A stretch of DNA of 64,000 nt from Mycetocola manganoxydans (lineage in GTDB: Bacteria > Actinomycetota > Actinomycetes > Actinomycetales > Microbacteriaceae). The notes beneath the pieces are model-generated. The model was not told where the DNA came from and searched no databases. It saw only the letters and a list, made by a program, of their open reading frames with translations. Of this stretch, positions 8,164 to 16,775 are shown piece after piece; the stretch's first letter is position 1, and each line of letters opens with the position of its first letter. The stretch covers positions 1 to 64,000 of the forward strand of contig NZ_RCUV01000005.1 of NCBI RefSeq assembly GCF_003667545.1, in the 5' to 3' direction. The translations under genes were made by a program, and so were the position numbers.

Positions 8164-8850
8164 CTATTGGGCGTCCTGCCGGCGAACGATCTCGGCGATC
8201 CAGATAGGCGCGAACGGCGAGGTGCAGTTCGGGGGCGTCGGGTAATCCTTGAGAACTTCGAGGCGCTCGCCGATGTCGATCGCGCGTGCCCGGTACTCGG
8301 GGTGGGAGATTCCGATCTGCGCGAGGGTATTGTTCATCGCCCACTGGAGACGGTCAGGAGCATCCTTCATTTGCGCCTCGATGATGGTCAGCAACTCGTC
8401 GAGGTCGAGGCCATCGGGATGCTTCGCCACACGCTCCGTCGTCAGAGCCCAGCCGGCGCTGGCAACGATGGGGTCGGTGTCGGAGAACCAGACGACGCGC
8501 AGTTCCTCGACGTGCGGGCTCTTCTTCACCACGTAGTTCACGAGCCAGTCGTGAACCTTCGGGATCCGCGCCTCACGCAGCATCGCATCGAGTTCGTCGA
8601 GATCGAACGCCTTCGGCCGGCAGATGAGCAGGGCCAGGAGGCGGGCAGGGGTGCTCCCCGTTCGCCACAGTTCGAGTGCGAGGGGGTGCTGGGTCTTGAG
8701 CCGTTTGGCGATGCCGCGCAGCTTGCCGAGGTTCACCCCGTGGTCATCACCGTGTTTCTCGTTGATCTCGCGGGCTTTCGGGTCCTCGAGGGCGCCGAGT
8801 TCCGCCAGAAGTTCTTCTACGGTGATGTCTGGCACGGTCGTCTGGGCCAC
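8164..8850 (-). CDS. AlkD-like DNA alkylation repair protein
   Basis: A 228-aa all-helical HEAT-like protein of the DNA alkylation repair family (PF08713-type). Recognisable blocks are the EINEKHGDDHGVNLGKLR segment, LALELWRTGSTPARLLALLI, the DWLVNYVV helix and WALTTERV. AlkD proteins remove bulky or cationic N3/N7-alkylpurines. The start is GTG 8850 with AGGAGG six bases upstream. It is divergent from arfB, so the 95 bp between 8851 and 8945 must serve both genes. Confidence 0.8.
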   Translation of the reverse strand: MAQTTVPDITVEELLAELGALEDPKAREINEKHGDDHGVNLGKLRGIAKRLKTQHPLALELWRTGSTPARLLALLICRPKAFDLDELDAMLREARIPKVHDWLVNYVVKKSPHVEELRVVWFSDTDPIVASAGWALTTERVAKHPDGLDLDELLTIIEAQMKDAPDRLQWAMNNTLAQIGISHPEYRARAIDIGERLEVLKDYPTPPNCTSPFAPIWIAEIVRRQDAQ

Positions 8851-8945
8851 GGGAGCCTCCTGTCTGAGCTGTCGGTACTCAGCCTACGGCCGGGTACGGA
8901 CACGGAGAGATACCGGTCTCTCGCGGTTCATGCGACGCTTCTCTT

Positions 8946-9368
8946 ATGGACCTCGACGTGACGCCGACGCTCACGATTCCCGCCTCGGAGTTGCGCTGGC
9001 GGTTTTCCCGCTCGTCGGGACCCGGCGGGCAGCACGTGAATACCTCGGACAACCGAGTCGAGCTCCTCTGGGATGTGGCGGGTTCCGCCGCGCTCTCAGA
9101 GGAGCAACGTCTCCTGCTGCTCAGCCGTCTGGAGCGACGTCTGGTCGGTGGGGTTATCACCGTTACCGCTTCCGAGGAGCGTTCGCAGTTGCGCAATCGG
9201 GAGATCGCGCGGCGCAAACTTGCGGACATCGTGCGTGGGGGTGTGGCGCCGGCCGGACCCAGCCGTCGGGCGACGAAGCCGACCCGCGGCTCGAACCGGC
9301 GGCGTCTCGCAGCGAAGGGCCAGCGTTCCGAGACCAAAGCGCAACGTCGCAGACCGCCAGCCGAGTAG
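8946..9368 (+). CDS. arfB: Alternative ribosome-rescue factor ArfB (peptidyl-tRNA hydrolase)
   Basis: A 140-aa class-I release-factor-like protein. The catalytic loop is SGPGGQHVNTSDNRVEL, with GGQ near residue 27. The C-terminus from about residue 95 is a lysine/arginine-rich tail that in ArfB enters the empty mRNA channel of stalled ribosomes. It hydrolyses peptidyl-tRNA on non-stop complexes. The length and lack of a codon-recognition domain separate it from RF1/RF2. ATG 8946 has no clear SD. A strong hairpin terminator follows the stop. Confidence 0.93.
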   Translation: MDLDVTPTLTIPASELRWRFSRSSGPGGQHVNTSDNRVELLWDVAGSAALSEEQRLLLLSRLERRLVGGVITVTASEERSQLRNREIARRKLADIVRGGVAPAGPSRRATKPTRGSNRRRLAAKGQRSETKAQRRRPPAE

Positions 9369-9378
9369 GAGACACGGA

Positions 9379-9410
9379 ACGGCGCCCCTCCATTCGTGGA
9401 GAGGCGCCGT
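9379..9410. terminator. Bidirectional hairpin terminator between arfB and the metallopeptidase gene
   Basis: A 14-bp stem (ACGGCGCCCCTCCA / TGGAGAGGCGCCGT, one mismatch) closes a TTCG loop. The two flanking genes converge here, so it can serve both. No long T-tract follows on either strand. Confidence 0.75.
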
Positions 9411-9424
9411 CTCGTATGTGGCGA

Positions 9425-11563
9425 CTACTTCTTGCCGTTGCCCGTGTTCTTCACACCGAGGACGTAGTCCGCGTCGAGGAACATCAGGTCACCGGTCGGC
9501 ATGTTCGACACGAGGGTCGCGAAGTCCCGGTTCGGGCCGTTCGCGCACTTCGTGTTGAAGCCCGGCTGCGAGATCGCGTCACCCTCGAGCCGGTAGACGA
9601 AGTTGCCCGCGCCATCCGTGATCTCGAACGGTGAGTTCACTCCCGGCGTGAGGTCACACGATGCCACGACCTGCAGGGTCCAATTGTTGTTCTGGAGTCC
9701 TGTCGTCTCGAACCACTCGCCCTCGGCGGAACTCACCGCTGCGGCGGCCCCGTTGACCAGAACGTCGTCGACGAACCAGCCCGTGTCGAGGTATGCCGCG
9801 TCGGTGGAGTAACGGAAGCGCACGTCCGTCACCCCTGCCGGGAGCTGGGCGGTGTAGTGCACGTATTCCGGGTCGTCGACGAAGTAGGCACCACCGGAGG
9901 TTCCGGTCAGGCCGTTACCCTCGGCGTTGTTGCCGTGCGGGTCTTCGTTGCTGGTGACGACCGTGCCGGCGTCATCGACGAGGGGAACGGTGACCCAGTC
10001 GCCGTCGACGAGTGCTTCGACGAATCCGTAGTCCCAGCCCTCCTCAATGAAGTGCCAGGTCCAGAAGTCGAGCGACGTCGCCGTCCCCGTCACATCCACG
10101 TCCAGGATGTTGTCCGACTGGCTCTCGTATCCCGCGTACCAGTGGGTGTCTCCGCTGTGCGGCGCGATCTGGGTGCTGTCCTCACCATCCAGAGACACGG
10201 TCACGGTCGGGCCGGGGTTCCGGAACCGTTCGACCTGCAGACCATAGGGGAGCGCCGTCGGTGATTGGCCGTTGGTGCGCTTGTCCCACTTGGGTGAGGG
10301 CTGGGCGCCCTGATTGCTTCCGCGCCCTCCGTAGAACTGGTCGTCTGCGATGTCGATCGTCCACTCGGTGAAGGCCGGGTCGCCGAAGTCGACCGCCTTG
10401 ATGTCGAACAGGTCTGAGTCCTCATCGTCGAGGTAGATCGCGACAGCCCAGTCCTGGAACAGTTCCTCGGCCGAGCGGAGCGATGCGCCGGATTCAGCGT
10501 TGAACGTGTCGATCGCGGACTGCACGCCCTCCATTCCATCGGCTTCGTTCTCGAAGATCCGCTGGATCAGGAGGTCGCCACCGGCTCCATCGTTCTGGAG
10601 GTCGGGAGTGAAGGTGCCGTCGCCGTTGCCGCCCGCCTGCTCCCAGACATACTGGAAGTAGGTGTACGCGGCTCCGTAGTTCTCCAGGCCACCGCCCCAC
10701 CGGGTCAGTGACGTCTCGGCGTAGAACACCTGATGGTAGGTCAGGTGTGAGCCACCCACGTCGTACCCGTTGAGGAACACCGCGAAGTCAGCGAGACCTT
10801 CATCGACCCAGGACAATTCCCCGGGATCGCTGTAGTTGTGCAGCAGATGCTCCAGTTCGTGGGCGATGACGCCCTCGTACAGCGTGGGCGAGTCATTGTC
10901 CGGGTCGTCGTCGCGCCATTCGGAATCGTTCGGCCCCACGCGGTTCGCCCAGTCGAACGCGTCGATGACGATGACGTTCATGCCGACCGAGTCGATGAAG
11001 TCGGGGGCGAAGTAGCCCGCTGTGTATGTGTCTGCGGCACAGTCGTAATAGTTGGCATCCTGCACGTTGTAGACAACCATGACGAGCGAGTCACTCGCCG
11101 GTTCGTCGGGATCGGCCGCATCCATGGGCCCGAAATGCTCTTCGTCGACGGCGACGATCTGGCTCGAGAGCTCGTTTCCCATGTAGTCGATCTGCGCCTG
11201 GGTCAGAACGAAGTCGGATGCCGCGCGATCGGAACACGGGACGAACTCGTCGTCCGGGTTGTGGTCGTACGCGGGGTCGAGACTGGCGACGCCGGTCGGA
11301 GCAGAACCGTCGAGCGGTGTGCCATCGGGCACGTAAATGTAGACCGGGGTGCCGTCCGGGGTGGCGCCGGCGTAGGCGCGGAAAAAGTTCTGGTCATACG
11401 TGCCACCGGCTTCACTGTCGTTGATCGGCAGGGTGATCCCTGCTTCACCCGGCAGGTTCTCGTGGTCGTCGGCGGATGCCGGGACGGTCGCCGTAGCGAC
11501 GAGCGTTACGGCTAACGCGCAACCCAGTGAAACACCGAGTGCGCGTGTGCGGGGTTTGTGCAC
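9425..11563 (-). CDS. Secreted zinc metallopeptidase (immune-inhibitor-A/M6-like)
   Basis: A 712-aa exported protein. Residues 1-31 are a Sec signal peptide with an ASA cleavage site. The zinc motif HELEHLLH lies near residue 232, and WVDEGLADFAV about 20 residues later supplies a probable third, glutamate, ligand. The C-terminal half carries beta-sandwich regions; YLDTGWFVDDVLVNG and an earlier WTWHFIEEGWDYGF are typical of the MAM-like repeats in immune-inhibitor-A peptidases. The mature protein is strongly acidic. GTG 11563 follows GGAGGT. It probably degrades extracellular protein. No sortase signal or membrane anchor is seen at the C-terminus, so it should be released. Confidence 0.8.
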   Translation of the reverse strand: MHKPRTRALGVSLGCALAVTLVATATVPASADDHENLPGEAGITLPINDSEAGGTYDQNFFRAYAGATPDGTPVYIYVPDGTPLDGSAPTGVASLDPAYDHNPDDEFVPCSDRAASDFVLTQAQIDYMGNELSSQIVAVDEEHFGPMDAADPDEPASDSLVMVVYNVQDANYYDCAADTYTAGYFAPDFIDSVGMNVIVIDAFDWANRVGPNDSEWRDDDPDNDSPTLYEGVIAHELEHLLHNYSDPGELSWVDEGLADFAVFLNGYDVGGSHLTYHQVFYAETSLTRWGGGLENYGAAYTYFQYVWEQAGGNGDGTFTPDLQNDGAGGDLLIQRIFENEADGMEGVQSAIDTFNAESGASLRSAEELFQDWAVAIYLDDEDSDLFDIKAVDFGDPAFTEWTIDIADDQFYGGRGSNQGAQPSPKWDKRTNGQSPTALPYGLQVERFRNPGPTVTVSLDGEDSTQIAPHSGDTHWYAGYESQSDNILDVDVTGTATSLDFWTWHFIEEGWDYGFVEALVDGDWVTVPLVDDAGTVVTSNEDPHGNNAEGNGLTGTSGGAYFVDDPEYVHYTAQLPAGVTDVRFRYSTDAAYLDTGWFVDDVLVNGAAAAVSSAEGEWFETTGLQNNNWTLQVVASCDLTPGVNSPFEITDGAGNFVYRLEGDAISQPGFNTKCANGPNRDFATLVSNMPTGDLMFLDADYVLGVKNTGNGKK

Positions 11564-11867
11564 AGCTGTACCTCCAGTTGAGGGTCCAGCCGTTCGGCTA
11601 ACTCATGATCTCCGTCGGCGGGACCGGTGAGGGCAGGCGATGCCTGCCGAATGCAAGCCAGTACACCACCAGAACGGGGTGCGAGGGAATGGCGGAGCCG
11701 CGAATTGCTCTGCGGAAGCACCGATCACGCGCGATTCTTGCGCCGCGCCGCACAACACGGCGACTTTCATCCGGGTGCCCAAGGTTGCGTTGCCACAATT
11801 GGTCGAGCCTTTCGCGATTCTCCAGCCGAAAGTGGCCACGCAACCCCGGTGCGGCCCATTGACAGCG
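11564..11867. other. Gap upstream of the metallopeptidase gene, with one repeat element
   Basis: This 304-bp stretch lies between the end of the alpha-glucosidase gene and the start of the metallopeptidase gene. It contains the metallopeptidase promoter region and, at 11783-11845, a structured repeat. I see no gene: short frames here lack RBS and family features. Confidence 0.6.
11783..11845 (-). repeat. Structured intergenic repeat, copy A
   Basis: A 63-nt element with 14-nt terminal arms (GGTTGCGTTGCCAC and GTGGCCACGCAACC, one mismatch). Read on the minus strand it is: arm, TTTCGGCTG, 16 nt, TCGACCAATT, arm. Copies at 25243-25303 and 33847-33903 share the GGCTG and TCGACCA boxes at exactly the same 16-nt distance. 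It could be a REP-like palindrome, a structured RNA or a protein site. Confidence 0.75.
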
Positions 11868-13487
11868 TCAGCCGGCGCGCCAGAACCAGGCGGCGGTGTC
11901 GGGCTGCAGCGTGGCATCCGTTCCGTCGTCAGATCGAACGATCACCGTGCCAGCCGGGAGGGGAACGGGTTCGTCTCCCATCGCTATCGCAACACTCAGC
12001 CCGCCCTCGCGGTCACAGACGACGAGGCCGTTGGGTTCATGCCGCCAGGTGACGCGTTCGTCAGCGGGAAGGCCGTTCTCGAGCAGCGTTGTGCGCTCGC
12101 GCATCGCTTTCCGCAGCAGGTTCAGGGTGGAATCGGGGTTATCGTCCTGATTCTCCACCGACAACGCGCCCCAGCCGTCGGGGATGGGAAGCCAGGGCGT
12201 CACGTCGTCACCGGTGGTGAAACCGTGGGCGTTCCCCGGCCCGGCGGTCCACGGCAGCGGGATGCGCGCACCGTCACGACCGATTCCGCTGTGTACCCAC
12301 ATCGGGTCAACGCGTTGGTGCTGATCGATGTCGACCTCGGGCAGGGCAAGCTCCTGTCCCTGGTAGAGATACACGGCGCCCGGGAGGCCGAGCAGCGCCA
12401 CCATTCCAGCACGCGCTCGCCGAAGCCCGCGCTCGCCACCGCCGAACCGGGTCACCGTGCGCACGAGGTCGTGGTTCTCCAGGGCCCAGCTCGGGGCTGA
12501 ACCGTGCTCACGACGCGCCTTCTCGAGCTCCGAGCCGACCGCCGCCCACTCCGCGGGGTTCCAGCCGAGGCGGGCGAACGCGAACGCGAATGCCTGGTGC
12601 AGCTCGTCCGGGCGGGTGTAGCGGGCTGCGCGGTCGGGTTCGAGGTTCACCTCACCGACGAGCAGCCGTTCCGGCGAATACTCGTCGGCGATCGTCCGCC
12701 AACGGCGGTAGACGTCGTGCACCGGTTCCTGGTCGGTGACGAGCGGGTTCGAGCGCAACCCGTCGATCACCGTCGGAACAGCGGGGGAGTCCGGCATCCC
12801 CTCGGCCTTGAACAGGCCGTGCGCGACATCGATGCGGATGCCGTCAGCCCCCCGTTCGAACCAGAACCTCAGCACGTCGTCGAAGTAGTCGACCACGGCA
12901 GGGTTGCGCCAGTTCCAGTCGGGCTGCGCCGGGCTGAACAGGTGCAGGTACCACTGCCGGTCGTCGGGGGAGTCCGGCGCGACGCGGTGCCAGGCCGGGC
13001 CACCGAAAACGCTGATCCAGTTGTTCGGTGCGGCATCGCCGTTTCCGTCGGCGAAGTGGAACATCTCCCGCTCCGGGGAGCCCGGACCCGCGGCGACGGC
13101 CCGCAGGAACAGCGGATGCTCCACCGACGCGTGGTTCGGCACGATGTCGACGAGCACACGCAGACCGAGGGCGTGAGCCTCGGCGAGCAGGGAATCCACG
13201 TCGGCGAGTGTTCCGAACAGCGGATCGACGTCACAGTAGTCGCTGATGTCGTACCCCTGGTCCACTTGCGGCGAGCGCTGGAACGGGGTGATCCAGATTC
13301 CCTGGACGCCGAGCGATGCGATGTACGGCAAACGGTTACGGATGCCCTGGAGGTCACCGACGCCGTTTCCTGTGGAGTCGGCGAACGAGCGGGGGTAGAC
13401 CTCGTAGATCACGGCGGTCCGCCACCAGTCCGCGGGCTGCCCGGGAAGATCGGAGGGAAGGGGAACGGTGGATGTGGCATCCGTCAT
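11868..13487 (-). CDS. GH13 alpha-glucosidase (last gene of the mal operon)
   Basis: A 539-aa cytosolic glycoside hydrolase family 13 enzyme. The TIM-barrel motifs are present: YEVYPRSFADS at the N-terminus, [10 protein letters not shown], nucleophile Asp in GIRIDVAHG (about residue 217), acid/base Glu in LVGEVNLE (about 277) and transition-state Asp in ALENHDLVRT (about 339). It lacks a signal peptide, so it acts on maltose, isomaltose or short maltodextrins after uptake by the adjacent ABC transporter, releasing glucose. Its ATG shares one base with the malG stop (TAATG), so the two are translationally coupled. Exact bond specificity (alpha-1,4 or alpha-1,6) is not decidable here. Confidence 0.88.
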   Translation of the reverse strand: MTDATSTVPLPSDLPGQPADWWRTAVIYEVYPRSFADSTGNGVGDLQGIRNRLPYIASLGVQGIWITPFQRSPQVDQGYDISDYCDVDPLFGTLADVDSLLAEAHALGLRVLVDIVPNHASVEHPLFLRAVAAGPGSPEREMFHFADGNGDAAPNNWISVFGGPAWHRVAPDSPDDRQWYLHLFSPAQPDWNWRNPAVVDYFDDVLRFWFERGADGIRIDVAHGLFKAEGMPDSPAVPTVIDGLRSNPLVTDQEPVHDVYRRWRTIADEYSPERLLVGEVNLEPDRAARYTRPDELHQAFAFAFARLGWNPAEWAAVGSELEKARREHGSAPSWALENHDLVRTVTRFGGGERGLRRARAGMVALLGLPGAVYLYQGQELALPEVDIDQHQRVDPMWVHSGIGRDGARIPLPWTAGPGNAHGFTTGDDVTPWLPIPDGWGALSVENQDDNPDSTLNLLRKAMRERTTLLENGLPADERVTWRHEPNGLVVCDREGGLSVAIAMGDEPVPLPAGTVIVRSDDGTDATLQPDTAAWFWRAG

Positions 13488-14368
13488 TACTTGGTTGCTC
13501 CAGAGGTGAGGCCTTCAACGATACGTCGCTGGAAGAGCAGGATCATGATGACAAGAGGAATCGTGACGACGACACCGGCAGCCATCTGGGCGCCGTACGG
13601 GGCCTGGAAGTCGCTCGCACCGGTGAACTTCGAGATCGCGACGGTTGCGGTCTGGATGGCGGGGTCGTTGACCATCGACAGGGCGATGATGAACTCGTTC
13701 CAGCTGTGGATGAACGTCAGGATCGCCGTGGTGAAGACTCCGGGGGCGGCGAGCGGCAGCAGAACCAGCCGGAACGCCTGCCACTTGGTGCAGCCGTCGA
13801 TCATCGCCGCTTGCTCCAGTTCGAACGGGAGCTGCTTCATGAATGTCGTGAGGTTCCACACGGCGAGCGGGATCGCGAACGACAGGCTCGGCACGATCAT
13901 CGCCTGGTAGGTGTTGATCCACCCGATGTCGGAGAACAGCCGCAGCAGCGGCACGACGACCGAAATGCCGGGGAACATCGACGTCGCGATGACGATCGCG
14001 AGGATCGACGACTTGAACGGGAAGTTCAGCCGGGCGATGGCGTATGCCGCGAAGATACCGAGCACGAGGGCGAGGGCGGTTGTGATGCTCGCGACGATGA
14101 GGCTGTTGAGCAGCGCGGTCCCGAACATCGTCGACGAATCGAACACCTGAGCGTAGCTCTCGAGTGACCACGTCGTCGGCAACAGCGAGTTGTCGAAGAT
14201 GTCGCCTGACCGGCGGAAGCTCGAGACGAGCATCCAGTAGAACGGCGCGAGGCAATAGACGGCGACGATGGCGATTCCGACGTACCGGAGAACGGCTGCG
14301 CCGGTGCCTTTTCTGCGGCGCTTGGCCGGCGGGGCAGTGCGCACGGTGGGCGCGGTGATGGTGGTCAT
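13487..14368 (-). CDS. malG: ABC sugar transporter permease, MalG type
   Basis: A 293-aa inner permease with six transmembrane helices. The EAA loop, which contacts the ATPase, reads LEQAAMIDGCTKWQAFRLVLLPLAAPG. The start is ATG 14368, which overlaps the malF stop in an ATGA arrangement; a longer frame in the region is out-of-context shadow. The C-terminus (VEGLTSGATK) is the usual MalG/AraQ-type end. No ATPase gene is in the operon, as is common in actinobacteria where one shared MsiK-type ATPase serves many CUT1 systems. Confidence 0.9.
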   Translation of the reverse strand: MTTITAPTVRTAPPAKRRRKGTGAAVLRYVGIAIVAVYCLAPFYWMLVSSFRRSGDIFDNSLLPTTWSLESYAQVFDSSTMFGTALLNSLIVASITTALALVLGIFAAYAIARLNFPFKSSILAIVIATSMFPGISVVVPLLRLFSDIGWINTYQAMIVPSLSFAIPLAVWNLTTFMKQLPFELEQAAMIDGCTKWQAFRLVLLPLAAPGVFTTAILTFIHSWNEFIIALSMVNDPAIQTATVAISKFTGASDFQAPYGAQMAAGVVVTIPLVIMILLFQRRIVEGLTSGATK

Positions 14369-15351
14369 CGGGCTGCCTTCCTTCTGGCGGTGCGCATTCG
14401 GCGCACGGACTTCTCTTCGGAGTCGCCGGCGACATTGGCACCGAGGAGCTTGATGAACACGAACGCGATGATCGCGACGTAGATCACGAGAATGATCGAG
14501 AAGGCGGATGCCGCCCCGTAGTTGAGCTGGTTCGATTCGTCCCACGCGAGAATCGACAGCGTCTCGACCGAACTCTTGCGCGGACCGATGAGCACGAACG
14601 GCAGATCGAACATCCGGAGAGAGTCGAGCAGACGGAAGAGCACGGCGACGAGGAGGGCGGGGCGCACGAGGGGAAGGGTGATCGACCAGAACTGGCGCCA
14701 TCCGCTCGCGCCGTCGAGCTTGGCCGCTTCGTAGACCTCCTCGGGGATGATCTGCATGCCGGCGAGGACGAGCAGCCCGATGAACGGTGCCGTCTTCCAG
14801 ACCTCTGCGGTGATGACGGCGATCTGGGCGGACATGCCTTCGGCGGTCCAGAGGATCTCCTGGTTGAGGAGCTCGTTGGCGATGCCGTTGGACTGGAAGA
14901 TCCACCGCCACAGCAGACCGGACACCGCCGTCGGGATGGCCCACGGAACGAGGATGGCGGCGCGGAGGAACGCACGTCCCTTGAACGCGCGGTTCATCAT
15001 GACCGCGAAAGCGACACCGATGACCGTCTCGAGCGAGACAGAGACGAAAGTGAAGAAAGAGGTGTTCCAGAGCGCATTGTAGAAACGAGGCGAGTCCGAC
15101 CCGGTGAAGATGTCGAGGTAGTTCGCGATTCCAACGAAGGTTTCGCCCTCGACGACGAACCCGTCGGCATCGAGGCCGGACTGCGACGAGAACATCGACT
15201 GGTACACGGCCGAGAGGAGCGGATAGGCAATGACGAGGGCGAGGACGATGAAGGTGGGAGACAGCAGCGCTGTCGCCATGCTGCCTTCGCCCTTTCCCTT
15301 GGGGCGCGGTGTGCCGGTGCGAGGCGCATCAACGCTGAGGCTGGAGGTCAT
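14365..15351 (-). CDS. malF: ABC sugar transporter permease, MalF type
   Basis: A 328-aa permease with six membrane helices and the EAA loop EEVYEAAKLDGASGWRQF. I start it at ATG 15351 (MTSSLSVDAP) because AAAGGTT lies upstream; the frame extends further 5' but through the malE-malF hairpin. It pairs with MalG to form the membrane channel for an alpha-glucoside. The TGA stop overlaps the malG start by four bases. Confidence 0.9.
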   Translation of the reverse strand: MTSSLSVDAPRTGTPRPKGKGEGSMATALLSPTFIVLALVIAYPLLSAVYQSMFSSQSGLDADGFVVEGETFVGIANYLDIFTGSDSPRFYNALWNTSFFTFVSVSLETVIGVAFAVMMNRAFKGRAFLRAAILVPWAIPTAVSGLLWRWIFQSNGIANELLNQEILWTAEGMSAQIAVITAEVWKTAPFIGLLVLAGMQIIPEEVYEAAKLDGASGWRQFWSITLPLVRPALLVAVLFRLLDSLRMFDLPFVLIGPRKSSVETLSILAWDESNQLNYGAASAFSIILVIYVAIIAFVFIKLLGANVAGDSEEKSVRRMRTARRKAAR

Positions 15352-15380
15352 CTCGGAACCTTTCTGGAACCTGTCGGGGT

Positions 15381-15410
15381 GGTGGGCCGCCGGGCTACCG
15401 GCGGCCCACC
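15381..15410. terminator. Perfect hairpin in the malE-malF gap
   Basis: GGTGGGCCGCCGG at 15381-15393 pairs perfectly over 13 bp with 15398-15410 around a GCTA loop. It sits between the malE stop and the malF start. Similar hairpins in mal operons protect the binding-protein mRNA or stop part of transcription, so that binding protein exceeds permease. No T-tract follows. Confidence 0.75.
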
Positions 15411-15418
15411 GAGTGAGA

Positions 15419-16735
15419 TCAGTCCGAGGTGATCTCGGTGAGGGCGTCCTGCAGGTCTGCGAGGGCATCCTCCGGTGACTTCTCACCGGTGAGTGCCGCG
15501 TAGATCTCGTCCTGGATCGCGGCCGTGGTCTCGCCGTACGCGACGACGCGCGGGCGGGGCTGGGCGTTCTCGAGCGACTCCAGCAGAGTCGGCAGGTACG
15601 GGAGCTTCTCGGTGGCTGCCTCGTCGGTGAAGAAGGACGAGAACACCGGTGCTCGCGAGCTCAGCTCGAGGCGCTTTTCTTCCTGCTCTTCACTGGTGAA
15701 GAAAGTGATGAAGTCGAGCGCCGTCGCCTTGTTCTCGGCGAAGGCCGAGATAGCGAGGTTGCGGCCGCCGATGGTCGACACGCCAGGCCCTGATTCGCCG
15801 GGGATCGCGCTGACGCCGAACTTGCCCTCGACGCCACTTGTTCCGTCTGTGGCCGAGAACGACGCATAGACGTACGGCCAGTTGCGCAGGAACACGAGGT
15901 TCCCGTCCTGGAACGCCTGGCGGCCCTGCTCCTCCTGGAACGTGATGGCGTTCTTGGGGATCATCCCGCTCTCGAACCCGTCCACGAGGAAGTTCAGCGC
16001 GGTGAGCGCTTCTGGAGTGTCGACGGTCGGTTTTCCCTCGTCGTCGAAGAGCGAGCCGCCGGCTGATCCGACGGCCTCGCTGAAGTTGACGGTGAGGCCC
16101 TCGTTCTTGTCGAACTGGCCGGCGTAGCACGACATTCCCTCGGCCTCGGGGAGCGCGAGCACTGCGTCACACGCCGCCTGCATCTCGTCCCAGGTCTGAG
16201 GCGCTTCGGCAACGCCGGCGGCTGTGAGCAGATCGCTGCGGGAGTACAGGAGCGCACCGTCGGTGTAGTACGGAGCGCCGTAGAGTACGTCGCGGTACGA
16301 GGCTGCTTCGACGGTCGCCGGGATGTGCTCGTCAAGCGGGAAGGCATCCTCGGGCAGCTCGGTGATCCAGCGGTTGGCAGCGAATTCGCTCGTCCAGACC
16401 ACATCGAGGTTGAGGACGCTGTAGGTCTCGCCCTTGACCTGGGCGTTCTGCACCATCTGCTGGCGTTGCTGGTCGGCGTCGAGCGGAAGCTCCACCCATT
16501 CGACCTGCTCGTCGGGGTTGGCTTCGTTCCACTCGTCGATCGACTGCTGCGCGGCACCGGAGGCGTCCGGGCTGCTGACGTACTGGATCGGCCCGCGGCC
16601 TTCGAGTTCAGTTCCGGATCCGCCCGACTCCGCTGGCGGCGTCGTCGAACCCGAACATGCTGACAGGGCGATGGCCGCCGTGGCCATCATGGCGATACCG
16701 GCGACAGTGCGCCGGTCATGGCGTCGTTGCTTCAT
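15419..16735 (-). CDS. malE: Alpha-glucoside ABC transporter substrate-binding lipoprotein
   Basis: A 438-aa type II solute-binding protein. A lipoprotein signal peptide ends in LSAC, with lipidated Cys near residue 27. The mature part has the CUT1 binding-protein pattern: WNEANPDEQVEWVELP, VVWTSEFAANRWITEL, APYYTDGALLYSRSDLL, PQTWDEM and FLRNWPYVYASF. Anchored outside the membrane, it delivers a maltose-, trehalose- or maltodextrin-like sugar to MalFG. The start has AAGAGGAG upstream. It is the second gene of the lacI-malEFG-glucosidase operon, 40 bp after lacI, and a hairpin after it may favour its expression over the permeases. Confidence 0.9.
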   Translation of the reverse strand: MKQRRHDRRTVAGIAMMATAAIALSACSGSTTPPAESGGSGTELEGRGPIQYVSSPDASGAAQQSIDEWNEANPDEQVEWVELPLDADQQRQQMVQNAQVKGETYSVLNLDVVWTSEFAANRWITELPEDAFPLDEHIPATVEAASYRDVLYGAPYYTDGALLYSRSDLLTAAGVAEAPQTWDEMQAACDAVLALPEAEGMSCYAGQFDKNEGLTVNFSEAVGSAGGSLFDDEGKPTVDTPEALTALNFLVDGFESGMIPKNAITFQEEQGRQAFQDGNLVFLRNWPYVYASFSATDGTSGVEGKFGVSAIPGESGPGVSTIGGRNLAISAFAENKATALDFITFFTSEEQEEKRLELSSRAPVFSSFFTDEAATEKLPYLPTLLESLENAQPRPRVVAYGETTAAIQDEIYAALTGEKSPEDALADLQDALTEITSD

Positions 16736-16775
16736 GAATGCTCCTCTTTCGTGATGCGGTGATTGGTGCGGTGGA

